Shown here piece after piece: positions 1 to 6,327 of a stretch of DNA of 9,606 bases (position 1 is its first letter; each line of letters starts with the position of its first letter). The notes under the pieces were generated by a model, which searched no databases, was not told the DNA's origin, and saw only the letters and a program-made list of their open reading frames with translations. Source of the DNA: Thermoanaerobaculaceae bacterium (lineage in GTDB: Bacteria > Acidobacteriota > UBA4820); the NCBI GenBank assembly GCA_012798145.1, contig JAAZNT010000216.1, forward strand, positions 1 to 9,606, written 5' to 3'. Position numbers and translations under genes: made by a program.

Positions 1-2127
1 TCGGCCTTTCACTGTTTTCCCTATGATTTCATATTTGATTTTTTTTAAATCCGCTTTTTCGGCAAATTGCTTCATTTTCTCATTTTTCACTGAAACTACA
101 ACTCTTGACGGCGATTCGCCAAAAAGAAATTGGTCTATTCTTTCCGGCTCATTTTCAAATGCAAGTTCCGCTCCGATCGAGCCACCCTCTTTTAAACAAC
201 ATTCCGCCACAGCAACAAGAAGCCCGCCGTCTGAAACATCGTGGGCTGATTCAACAATTCTTTCTTTGCTCAAAACAATCATCAAATCAATCAACCTTTT
301 ATGAAGTTCAAACTCAACTCTTTTTATTTTCCCTTTGTCAAGCAAGAAGAATTGTGAAAGATATAACGAGCCGTCGAGCGCCGAATCTTTCTCACCTAAC
401 AAAACGATGTTGAGCCCTTCCTCTTCAAACCAAGGGTATAGAATATTTTCAACATCTTCAATGAGCCCAACCATAGCTATTGAAGGTGTTGGATAAATCC
501 CCGTCCCTTCTGTCTCGTTATAAAAAGATACATTCCCCGAAACAACAGGCGTTTCAAGTTTCAAACACGCCTCTTTCATCCCTTCTATGGATTCAACAAA
601 CTCCCACATTACATCTTTCTTTTCTGGGTTTCCAAAATTTAGGCAATCTGTTATTGCAAGGGGTTTTGCTCCGCAAACAGCAAGGTTGAGCGCGCTTTCT
701 GCCACTGCAAGTTTTGTCCCCTCTTTAGGGTCCAAAAAACAGCATCTCGGATTTACATCCAGACTCATAGCAACCGCTTTTTTTGTTCCTTTTATTCTAA
801 TTACGCCGGCGTCTCCTCCGCTTGTCATCACAGTGTTTGTCCTTACCGACTGGTCATACTGCCTGAATACCCATTTTCTTGAGCAAAGATGTGGAGAAGA
901 AATGAAATCAAGAAAAACTTTCTTTAAATCCTTTATGTCTTCTATTTTACCCAAATCCAAATTCTGATTTTCCAAAAATCTTTTTGGTTCTTCTTTTGGC
1001 CTGTCATAGAGAGGCGCGGAATCGCCTATTCCATCGATTGGAATATCAGCCACTTTTTTCCCCTCAAAATAAAACTCAGCCCTTTTGGTGTCCGTAACTT
1101 CGCCTATTTCAACAGCGTCCAAATTCCATTTCTTGAAGATTTTAAGAATTTCGCTTTCTTTTCCTTTTTTGGCTACAAAAAGCATTCTCTCTTGACTTTC
1201 GGAGAGAAGAATTTCATAAGGAGTCATTTCCTTTTCTCTTAATGGAATTTTGCTTAGGTCAATTTTTATTCCGCTTCCTGCTCTTTCTGCCATCTCAAGA
1301 GATGAGGAAGTTAGCCCCGCCGCTCCCATATCCTGAATGCCGACTATCACATCTTTTTCCATAATTTCAAGGCAGGCCTCAAGAAGAAGTTTTTCAGTAA
1401 AAGGATCTCCCACCTGAACAGTCGGCTTCTTTTCTTCTGTTTCTTCTGAAAATTCTGCGCTTGCCATAGTTGCTCCGTGTATCCCGTCTCTTCCAGTTTT
1501 TGACCCGACATACCAGACAGGGTTTCCAACTCCTTCTGCTTTGCCTCTGAAAATCTTATCAGCCCTCATTAACCCCAAAGTGAAAGCGTTGACGAGTATG
1601 TTGCCGTTGTAGCAGGGATGAAATGTTACCTGTCCGCCTATCGTTGGAACTCCAATGCAATTTCCGTAATCGCCGACCCCAGCCACCACTCCCTTTATAA
1701 GATAAGGAGTTCTTGAGTTTTCTGGAGAGCCAAAAAACAAGCCGTTGAGATTTGCAAGAGGTCTTGCGCCCATCGTAAAAACATCTCTCAATATTCCGCC
1801 CACTCCAGTTGCTGCACCCTGATACGGCTCAATGAAACTTGGATGGTTATGAGACTCCATTTTGAAAGCTACCGCAAAACCTTCTCCTATGTCTATAATG
1901 CCTGCGTTTTCGCCGGGACCCTGCAAAACCCAAGGCGCTTTTGTGGGAAGCTTTTTCAAATGAATTCTTGATGACTTATAAGAACAATGCTCGCTCCACA
2001 TTGCCGAAAAGATTCCAAGTTCTTCGTATGAAGGTTTTCTTCCGAGAATTTTCTGTATAGTTCCCCATTCCTCTTCGCTCAAACCGTGATTCTTGGCTAA
2101 TTCTAAGGTAACTTCACTATCACCCAT
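1..2127 (-). CDS. purL: Phosphoribosylformylglycinamidine synthase subunit PurL (3' end cut by window edge)
   Basis: PurL is the ATP-dependent synthetase subunit of FGAM synthase, step 4 of cytosolic de novo purine synthesis (FGAR to FGAM). It receives ammonia from PurQ. The frame is open without interruption for 709 codons to the window edge. Small-type PurL proteins are roughly 600-750 residues, and the last residues seen look near the C-terminus, so probably only tens of residues are missing. Visible family motifs are WSEHCSYKSS (44-53), GPGENAG (70-76), MESHNHPS (90-97), GGILRDVFTMGARP (110-123), a second-half TSGGDAG (435-441), DCLNFGNPEK (494-503), SGNVSFYN (530-537) and AHDVSDGGL (628-636). 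These are the paired ATP-binding/AIRS-like halves. The ATG at 2127 overlaps the end of purQ by 8 nt and has GGAGAG a few bases upstream. No frameshift was found on translating it by hand. The absence of the PurS-like and glutaminase domains of the large form agrees with separate purS and purQ next door. Confidence 0.97.
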   Translation of the reverse strand, partial: MGDSEVTLELAKNHGLSEEEWGTIQKILGRKPSYEELGIFSAMWSEHCSYKSSRIHLKKLPTKAPWVLQGPGENAGIIDIGEGFAVAFKMESHNHPSFIEPYQGAATGVGGILRDVFTMGARPLANLNGLFFGSPENSRTPYLIKGVVAGVGDYGNCIGVPTIGGQVTFHPCYNGNILVNAFTLGLMRADKIFRGKAEGVGNPVWYVGSKTGRDGIHGATMASAEFSEETEEKKPTVQVGDPFTEKLLLEACLEIMEKDVIVGIQDMGAAGLTSSSLEMAERAGSGIKIDLSKIPLREKEMTPYEILLSESQERMLFVAKKGKESEILKIFKKWNLDAVEIGEVTDTKRAEFYFEGKKVADIPIDGIGDSAPLYDRPKEEPKRFLENQNLDLGKIEDIKDLKKVFLDFISSPHLCSRKWVFRQYDQSVRTNTVMTSGGDAGVIRIKGTKKAVAMSLDVNPRCCFLDPKEGTKLAVAESALNLAVCGAKPLAITDCLNFGNPEKKDVMWEFVESIEGMKEACLKLETPVVSGNVSFYNETEGTGIYPTPSIAMVGLIEDVENILYPWFEEEGLNIVLLGEKDSALDGSLYLSQFFLLDKGKIKRVEFELHKRLIDLMIVLSKERIVESAHDVSDGGLLVAVAECCLKEGGSIGAELAFENEPERIDQFLFGESPSRVVVSVKNEKMKQFAEKADLKKIKYEIIGKTVKGR

Positions 2128-2815
2128 TTATTCTCTCCAAAAATGAAAGGATGCTTTCCATAATAAGTTTGCCGTCCTCGCTTCCAAGGATTTTTTCGCA
2201 AGCTCTCTCGGGATGGGGCATCATTCCTAAAACCCTCTTGTTTTCTGAGACAATTCCCGCTATCGAGTTTATCGCCCCGTTGAAATTCCATTTTTCTTCA
2301 ACTTTTCCATCCGGAGAAACATATCTGAAGGCAATTCTTCCCTCGCCTTCAAGTTTTTTCAATGTTTCATCGTCGCAGAAATAATTTCCATCCCCGTGAG
2401 CAATCGGGATTTTAAGAATTTTGTCAACATTGCTTGTGAAAGGAGTTTCTCTATTCTCCGCTTTCAGATACACATAGTCACAAATAAAAGAAATTGTCTT
2501 GTTTCTTAACAAAGCACCCGGAAGAAGCCCGCTTTCACAAAGGATTTGAAATCCATTGCAAACTCCAAGGATAATTCCTCCTTTTTTAGCGAACTCTCTT
2601 ACGCTTTCCATTGCCGGCGTCCTTGCCGCCATCGCTCCCGGACGAAGATAATCGCCATAGGAAAATCCACCGGGAAGAAGTACTATGTCGGGATTTTTAA
2701 GATCGCTTTCTGTGAACCATACAACTTCCGTTTCAAACTTGAAAACATCTTTGACAAAATGAATCATATCGTGGTCGCAGTTTGAACCAAGAAATTCTAT
2801 TACTGTCGCTCTCAT
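2120..2815 (-). CDS. purQ: Phosphoribosylformylglycinamidine synthase glutaminase subunit PurQ
   Basis: PurQ is the class I glutamine amidotransferase subunit. It hydrolyses glutamine and passes ammonia to PurL within the PurSQL complex. From the ATG at 2815 the protein is 231 residues, the usual family length. The nucleophile is Cys86 in GVCNGFQIL, and His201 and Glu203 in MMPHPER complete the triad. LLPGGFSYGDYLRPGA (47-61 region) forms the conserved glycine-rich loop. The frame can be extended to a TTG at 2827, but the ATG at 2815 fits better: it lies one base after the purS stop, has GAGGA five bases upstream, and starts at the family's typical MRATVIEFLGSNCD-like N-terminus. Its TGA stop is embedded in the purL start, suggesting translational coupling of the two subunits. 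Confidence 0.97.
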   Translation of the reverse strand: MRATVIEFLGSNCDHDMIHFVKDVFKFETEVVWFTESDLKNPDIVLLPGGFSYGDYLRPGAMAARTPAMESVREFAKKGGIILGVCNGFQILCESGLLPGALLRNKTISFICDYVYLKAENRETPFTSNVDKILKIPIAHGDGNYFCDDETLKKLEGEGRIAFRYVSPDGKVEEKWNFNGAINSIAGIVSENKRVLGMMPHPERACEKILGSEDGKLIMESILSFLERING

Positions 2816-2816
2816 T

Positions 2817-3062
2817 TTATTCCTCAACCACTTCCACTTTAAAATCCTCTATAACTCCATTGACTAAAAGTTTCTTGCAATATTCGTTCATTCTCTCTTC
2901 CGCTGAACCTTCAAAAGAGGAATCTGCTTCTATTTCAAAAAACTTTCCAACTCTTACATTCTTAACTTCTTCAAAGCCAAGCGTTTTTAGAGCGTTTTCA
3001 ACCGCTTTCCCTTGGGGATCAAGCACTTTTTTCTTCAGATAAACATAAATTTTTCCTTTCAT
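2817..3062 (-). CDS. purS: Phosphoribosylformylglycinamidine synthase subunit PurS
   Basis: PurS is the small structural subunit that bridges PurL and PurQ and helps channel ammonia. The product is 81 residues, normal for the family. It has the recognisable N-terminal strand KIYVYLKKKVLDPQG followed by KAVENALKTLGF and a VRVGK segment, and ends in a GVIEDFKVEVVEE-type C-terminus. The frame stays open upstream to 3092, but the ATG at 3062 is chosen because a strong GGAGGAG lies directly upstream and the family N-terminus begins there. It is the first gene of the purSQL operon; purQ begins one base after its TAA. Confidence 0.96.
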   Translation of the reverse strand: MKGKIYVYLKKKVLDPQGKAVENALKTLGFEEVKNVRVGKFFEIEADSSFEGSAEERMNEYCKKLLVNGVIEDFKVEVVEE

Positions 3063-3064
3063 AT

Positions 3065-3071
3065 CTCCTCC
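3065..3071 (-). promoter_or_regulatory. Ribosome binding site deciding the purS start
   Basis: The sequence GGAGGAG on the minus strand ends two bases before the ATG at 3062 (its GGAGG core is four bases away). It is the reason for choosing this start over the upstream extension of the same frame. Confidence 0.85.
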
Positions 3072-3082
3072 AGAAAAACCCA

Positions 3083-3111
3083 ATTTTAACACAGCAAAAT
3101 AAAGATTGAAA
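3083..3111 (-). promoter_or_regulatory. Candidate sigma70-type promoter for purSQL
   Basis: On the minus strand TTTCAA (3111-3106) and TAAAAT (3088-3083) are separated by 17 bp, and a TG one base before the -10 makes it an extended -10. The -35 is weak (3 of 6 consensus bases). Transcription would start near 3076, leaving a leader of only about 14 nt. That leaves no room for a purine riboswitch. It sits just downstream of the terminator of the preceding minus-strand gene, as an independent promoter should. Confidence 0.5.
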
Positions 3112-3125
3112 TAGAGTTTTTGATT

Positions 3126-3168
3126 AAAAAAAGGAAGGATTGGCTTTTATACTATCCAATCCTTCCTT
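3126..3168 (-). terminator. Intrinsic terminator of the PepC-like peptidase gene
   Basis: A perfect 13-bp stem pairs 3131-3143 with 3156-3168 around a 12-nt loop. On the minus strand the stem runs directly into a run of seven T (3132-3126, partly within the stem base). On the plus strand the stem is followed by TTAAATCAG with no long T-run, so the terminator acts leftward, about 29 bp beyond the peptidase stop. It separates that gene from purSQL. Confidence 0.9.
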
Positions 3169-3196
3169 AAATCAGACAAATACAATAAAAAGTTTC

Positions 3197-4642
3197 TTAA
3201 TTGCTAAAGGGATCCCAAGGAGGCATAATAAGCGGCTCCTGCTCAGTCAATTTGAGAAGTTCTGGCGGAGCATATTTCTTATTGACAAGAATTTCATAAA
3301 CATTTGCTTCAAACCAAGGCTTGGTTATTGTCCACCAGCCATCTCTTCCTCTTTTGTCGCCCCAAGAGTTCTCAACTTTCCACTTTACTGGCTCTCCATT
3401 TTTTACATCAACTCCCGTGAAGACCATACAGTGGTTTGGCGCACCGTCATAATAGCGCAGTTGATCCTCTTTGCTTAAGTAGAAATCAATTCCAAAAAGG
3501 CTTTTGTAATCCTGAACGCCAATATCCCATAACCCGGTTTTTGTGTTTCTCTGAACTGAAGAGTTGCAGCAAAACCAAACCGCCTGATCATCCATTAAGG
3601 AAGCAAGAGCCATTTTCTCCATTTCCTCAACGGTTATGTTGAGGGCTTCCATATCTGGCCCGTCTGCCGAATCTCTATTCCAAGAGAATTTTATGATTTT
3701 GTGATACGGCTTTCCCGGATAGTTTATGAATGAAATGTAGTTATCAAATGGAGACCCCATAAATTCTTTGTAAAAACTTTGTGGAGTATAGGTTTTTAGA
3801 GGAGATATTTTGCTTTCTTTTTCTACCGCTTTTGCAGTTTCCTTATCCTTCTCTTTGCTTCCTTTCATCTTGTATCGCCACTCAAAACTTTTTGGCGGTT
3901 CGCCAAGACAAAGGACTAAAATTTTATAAACCTGCTTTAGTGTTTCCATTTTTGCTGTGTTCTCTGCTTCCGTCGTCTGCGCTTCTCTAATCGCTTTAAT
4001 CCCCTTTCTCATAACTGTCGCAAGGAGATTGTTCATCTGCCCTGTGTGACCCGCCTGCTGTGTGTCTGGCATAACATTTTTTGGGACAAGCCCATAACGG
4101 GAAACGAGAAACTTCACATAATTCCAATCCCCTCCATCGTCTATCGGCTTTTGCAAAAGAAGGGCGTTTTTCCTGCTGTCGGGCGGCTCCTGTTTGAGCG
4201 CTCTTGCAAGTTCAAGGGTTCTGTTTGCCCTTTCCAATTTATCCCAGAATTGGAGATAGGCTTGAGAAAGTTCAAAATTTTCAAGGTTGTATTTTTTTAT
4301 GATATCGGGACGGACTACATTCAAGCCGGCAAATAGCCAGCATCTTCCACTTTGCTCCTGATTTGTGATTTTTCCGGTTTCTATTTCCTTTGTAAAAAGA
4401 GTGTCATCTTTCAATGTTTTTTCCCTGTCGGTAACAAGAGCGTTTATCTCGTTTTCCGCCAGAGCGTTTTGAACCGCTTTCATTTCGGGAGTGATGACCA
4501 CCGCCTGCCGAAGTGAATCAACAATTTCAGGAGTTAAAGCCCCTTGTTGAGAGGGCTCCTCACCCGGAGCAGGAAGATACTGCCCGAAAAAAGATACAGC
4601 CACAAAGACTAACGCCAAAAACACAACCAAACGAATTTTCAT
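3197..4642 (-). CDS. Bleomycin hydrolase/aminopeptidase C-type cysteine peptidase (family C1B) with signal peptide
   Basis: This is a papain-fold cysteine peptidase of the PepC/bleomycin hydrolase group. Family members trim N-terminal residues from peptides, usually in the cytosol as hexameric barrels. The protein is 481 residues against about 440-455 typical. Catalytic residues are visible: Gln95 and Cys101 in NQEQSGRCWLFA, His404 in NHCMVFTGVD, and Asn425 in KVENSWG. The extra N-terminal part includes K2/R4, a hydrophobic core at about 5-19 and a plausible cleavage near residues 17-20, followed by a Pro/Glu/Gln-rich linker, so export is predicted. There is no lipobox Cys. A charged Lys/Glu-rich insertion lies at about 258-280. 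The C-terminus ends in PPWDPFSN, matching the family's WDPMG-type tail but shorter. The ATG at 4642 is chosen over the 4663 extension because GGAGGG lies four bases upstream. The gene is monocistronic, between its own promoter and terminator. Confidence 0.92.
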   Translation of the reverse strand: MKIRLVVFLALVFVAVSFFGQYLPAPGEEPSQQGALTPEIVDSLRQAVVITPEMKAVQNALAENEINALVTDREKTLKDDTLFTKEIETGKITNQEQSGRCWLFAGLNVVRPDIIKKYNLENFELSQAYLQFWDKLERANRTLELARALKQEPPDSRKNALLLQKPIDDGGDWNYVKFLVSRYGLVPKNVMPDTQQAGHTGQMNNLLATVMRKGIKAIREAQTTEAENTAKMETLKQVYKILVLCLGEPPKSFEWRYKMKGSKEKDKETAKAVEKESKISPLKTYTPQSFYKEFMGSPFDNYISFINYPGKPYHKIIKFSWNRDSADGPDMEALNITVEEMEKMALASLMDDQAVWFCCNSSVQRNTKTGLWDIGVQDYKSLFGIDFYLSKEDQLRYYDGAPNHCMVFTGVDVKNGEPVKWKVENSWGDKRGRDGWWTITKPWFEANVYEILVNKKYAPPELLKLTEQEPLIMPPWDPFSN

Positions 4643-4646
4643 CTTT

Positions 4647-4652
4647 CCCTCC
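4647..4652 (-). promoter_or_regulatory. Ribosome binding site deciding the peptidase start
   Basis: GGAGGG on the minus strand lies four bases before the ATG at 4642. The upstream in-frame start at 4663 falls at the predicted transcription start, so it cannot have its own binding site. Confidence 0.8.
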
Positions 4653-4669
4653 AACAAAATCAAAGAGAG

Positions 4670-4698
4670 ATTATAATGAACAAAGAGATTTTTGTAAA
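4670..4698 (-). promoter_or_regulatory. Sigma70-type promoter of the peptidase gene
   Basis: On the minus strand TTTACA (4698-4693) and a perfect TATAAT (4675-4670) are spaced by 17 bp. Predicted transcription start is near 4663, giving a leader of about 21 nt that contains the GGAGGG site. Confidence 0.8.
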
Positions 4699-4832
4699 TG
4701 AAAAGAAATGTCGTTTGTAGTTATGCTTGTTTGCAACTATTTTTTGTTATTGCTTCGCCGTTTTGTTAATCTGCATTTTATTGCATCCATATTGGTTTTG
4801 AGCAATATTTTGGTGCTTCACAAAAGGGGGAC

Positions 4833-4861
4833 TTGACAGACTGCTAACTTTCTGCTAATAT
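4833..4861 (+). promoter_or_regulatory. Sigma70-type promoter of the orf104-rex-hydCBA operon
   Basis: A perfect TTGACA (4833-4838) is followed after exactly 17 bp by TAATAT (4856-4861), with TG at 4853-4854 forming an extended -10. Transcription should begin near 4868, immediately before the palindrome at 4870-4895. A strong promoter next to an operator suits a repressor-controlled operon. Two copies of CTGCTAA (4841-4847 and 4852-4858) lie in the spacer and -10 region. Confidence 0.85.
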
Positions 4862-4869
4862 GCTATCTA

Positions 4870-4895
4870 ATCATCGTTAGTTTATTAACGATGAT
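4870..4895. promoter_or_regulatory. Palindromic operator, probable Rex-binding site
   Basis: Two perfect 10-bp inverted arms (4870-4879 ATCATCGTTA and 4886-4895 TAACGATGAT) flank GTTTAT. The inner 18 bp (4874-4891), TCGTTAGTTTATTAACGA, has the size and shape of known Rex sites (TTGTTAA-N4-TTAACAA or TTGTGAA-N4-TTCACAA) and differs from the first of these at three positions. It occupies about +3 to +28 of the transcript, where a bound repressor would block initiation, and rex is the second gene downstream. No T-run follows, so it is not a terminator. That Rex binds it is inferred; the hairpin might also shield the 5' end of the mRNA. Confidence 0.72.
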
Positions 4896-4910
4896 AGAGG
4901 AAAGGATAAG

Positions 4911-5225
4911 ATGAAAGTTATTTTTAAAACATATTTTCAAAAAATGGAACTGAAAAAGAACACACTCTTTCCTAACAAATACATAGGCATCTCTGAAACA
5001 CCTTCTAACATTTACAAGACGCGTTTGGGGCAGGATGAAAAGGTTGGCACTGCGAAATCAAAAACTCTAATTGCTAAACCTGAATTAAAAAATATTTTGA
5101 TAAAGAATTGCAGACTAACTTTTAATGGCATTAATAAGACAAGAAATAAGTTGGACGCAAAACTACTCTCAATAAGGATACCAATAGTGATGTTTCAAGA
5201 AAAACTTGAGCGGAGAATAGCATGA
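4911..5225 (+). CDS. Small basic protein of unknown function, first gene of the rex-hyd operon
   Basis: I do not recognise a family for this 104-residue product. It is strongly basic (17 Lys and 6 Arg against 8 Asp/Glu) with a single Cys (67), no obvious transmembrane segment, no signal peptide and no Fe-S or zinc motif. The first 60 residues are rich in Lys, Asn and Thr and look poorly structured; the last 40 alternate hydrophobic and charged residues and could fold. AGGA lies five bases before the ATG, and its TGA stop overlaps the rex ATG in an ATGA, the same junction used by the next two genes. That layout argues for genuine translation. It could be a small DNA/RNA-binding protein, a regulator acting with Rex, or a leader ORF whose only job is to couple translation to rex. 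Its base composition looks more AT-rich than its neighbours. Confidence 0.6.
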   Translation: MKVIFKTYFQKMELKKNTLFPNKYIGISETPSNIYKTRLGQDEKVGTAKSKTLIAKPELKNILIKNCRLTFNGINKTRNKLDAKLLSIRIPIVMFQEKLERRIA

Positions 5226-5848
5226 GAAAGTCTAAAAGCAGAAGCGTTGAAAGACTTTTAAGGTATTGTGAATTTGTCAAGAAAAGATTAGAAGAAGGAA
5301 AGAGTTATGTTTTTTCTCATGAACTTGCCGATTTAGTTGGTGTCAGCCCTGCGCAAGTAAGGCAAGACCTGATGGTTTTTAAAATTGTTGGCACTCCGCA
5401 AAAGGGATATCCTGTAGAGGAGTTTTACAGAGTTCTTAGCGATCATCTTAAAAGCGGAATTAAAACTAAAATTATTCTTGTGGGTGTCGGAAATTTGGGC
5501 AGAGCAATTCTCTCTTACTTCATAAAAAGAAAACCTAACCTTGAAATCGTTGCAGCATTTGATTCTGATCCTCAGAAGACAGAAAGAATTTACTCTGGCA
5601 CAAGAATACTGCACATCTCAAAAATGAATGATTTCATTCTTAAAGAGGATATAAAGGTTGCACTTATAACAGTTCCGGCAGATTCAGCTCAGATTGTTGC
5701 AGATCAGATTATTAAAGCCGGTATAAAGTGCATTTTAAATTTTGCTCCTGTGGCTCTCAAAACCCCACCGGAAGTTTTTGTTGAACAGTTAGACATAACT
5801 CTTTCAATAGAAAAAGCGGCATATTTTGCAAATAAGGAGGCGCAATGA
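5222..5848 (+). CDS. rex: Redox-sensing transcriptional repressor Rex
   Basis: Rex is a homodimeric repressor that binds DNA when NAD+ dominates and is released by NADH. The protein is 208 residues, the family's normal size. Residues about 1-78 are the winged helix, with ELADLVGVSPAQVRQDL (34-50) as the recognition helix-turn-helix and the PQKGYPVEEF wing. Residues about 80-200 are the Rossmann domain: the GVGNLGRA dinucleotide loop (88-95), Asp114 at the end of the second strand (AAFDSDP, suited to NAD rather than NADP), VPADSAQIVAD (151-161) and NFAPVAL (173-179). The C-terminal helix LDITLSIEKAAYF matches the domain-swapped helix of the family. GGAG lies six bases upstream of the ATG. It overlaps both neighbours by 4 nt (ATGA). 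Together with the operator-like palindrome this indicates autoregulation of the hydrogenase operon. Confidence 0.96.
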   Translation: MRKSKSRSVERLLRYCEFVKKRLEEGKSYVFSHELADLVGVSPAQVRQDLMVFKIVGTPQKGYPVEEFYRVLSDHLKSGIKTKIILVGVGNLGRAILSYFIKRKPNLEIVAAFDSDPQKTERIYSGTRILHISKMNDFILKEDIKVALITVPADSAQIVADQIIKAGIKCILNFAPVALKTPPEVFVEQLDITLSIEKAAYFANKEAQ

Positions 5849-6327
5849 AACCAGTGAAATCTGACAAAATAGACGCAATTCTCTCAAAGCACCAGCACCC
5901 GTCAAGAGAGCACTTAATACCCATTCTTCAGAGTGTTCAAAATGAATTTGGCTATATACCTAAGGATGCTGTAAAAAAAATTGGAACAATGCTTTCAATA
6001 TCAGCGAGCAAGATTTACGGGGTGGCGACATTTTATAACCAGTTCAAGTTCAACCCTCCCGGCAAATATCACATAATGGTTTGCAGGGGAACGGCATGTC
6101 ATGTAAAGGGTTCGCTCAGCGTTTTAAACCTTCTTGAAGAAATCCTTAAAATAAAAGCGGGGCAAACCACAAAAGACGGCCTTTTCAGTATTGAGACTGT
6201 CGCTTGTATGGGCGCCTGCAGTCTTGCCCCAGTCATAAGCATAAACGGTGAATATTACGGAGAAATTACAAGAGACAAACTTGAACAATTAGTAAAAAGC
6301 ATCAGGGGAAAGGAGCAAAAAAAATGA
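5845..6327 (+). CDS. hydC: NADH-coupled [FeFe] hydrogenase subunit HydC (NuoE-like, thioredoxin-fold [2Fe-2S])
   Basis: HydC is the small electron-transfer subunit that partners the flavin subunit HydB. The 160-residue product has the NuoE architecture: an N-terminal helical bundle (about 8-65, including HLIPILQSVQNEFGYIP and YGVATFYNQF) and a thioredoxin-like domain holding a [2Fe-2S] cluster on Cys80, Cys85, Cys121 and Cys125 (C-x4-C and C-x3-C, in CRGTACHVKGS and CMGACSLAP). All four ligands are present. GGAGG lies upstream of the ATG inside the end of rex, and the gene overlaps rex and hydB by 4 nt each. In isolation it could be NuoE of complex I, but the following hydB and hydA, in the same order as the Thermotoga hydCBA cluster, identify it as a hydrogenase subunit. 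Confidence 0.94.
   Translation: MKPVKSDKIDAILSKHQHPSREHLIPILQSVQNEFGYIPKDAVKKIGTMLSISASKIYGVATFYNQFKFNPPGKYHIMVCRGTACHVKGSLSVLNLLEEILKIKAGQTTKDGLFSIETVACMGACSLAPVISINGEYYGEITRDKLEQLVKSIRGKEQKK

Noticed and set aside
587..967. 126-codon plus-strand open frame antisense to purL
   Set aside because: It overlaps the conserved second half of PurL and encodes no recognisable protein; a shadow frame.
2499..2512. TTGTT-TCTT-AACAA inverted repeat resembling a Rex half-site pair
   Set aside because: It lies inside the purQ coding region, and the arms are four bases apart where a Rex site would need eight between these same TTGTT/AACAA arms. Coincidence is likely.
2815..2827. Alternative TTG start of purQ four codons upstream
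   Set aside because: It lies within the end of purS, is a weak start codon, and would waste the GAGGA site that is correctly spaced from the ATG at 2815.
3063..3125. Possible purine riboswitch or PurR box upstream of purS
   Set aside because: The leader between the candidate promoter and purS is only about 14 nt and no riboswitch stems or PurR-like repeats are visible.
4789..4808. ATATTG/CAATAT inverted repeat with an 8-nt spacer
   Set aside because: Only 6-bp AT-rich arms with no match to a known operator; expected by chance in such DNA, so not listed as a feature.
4870..4895. Reading the palindrome as an attenuator/terminator
   Set aside because: The hairpin is AT-rich and followed by AGAGGAAAGG, the ribosome-binding area of the next gene, with no T-run.
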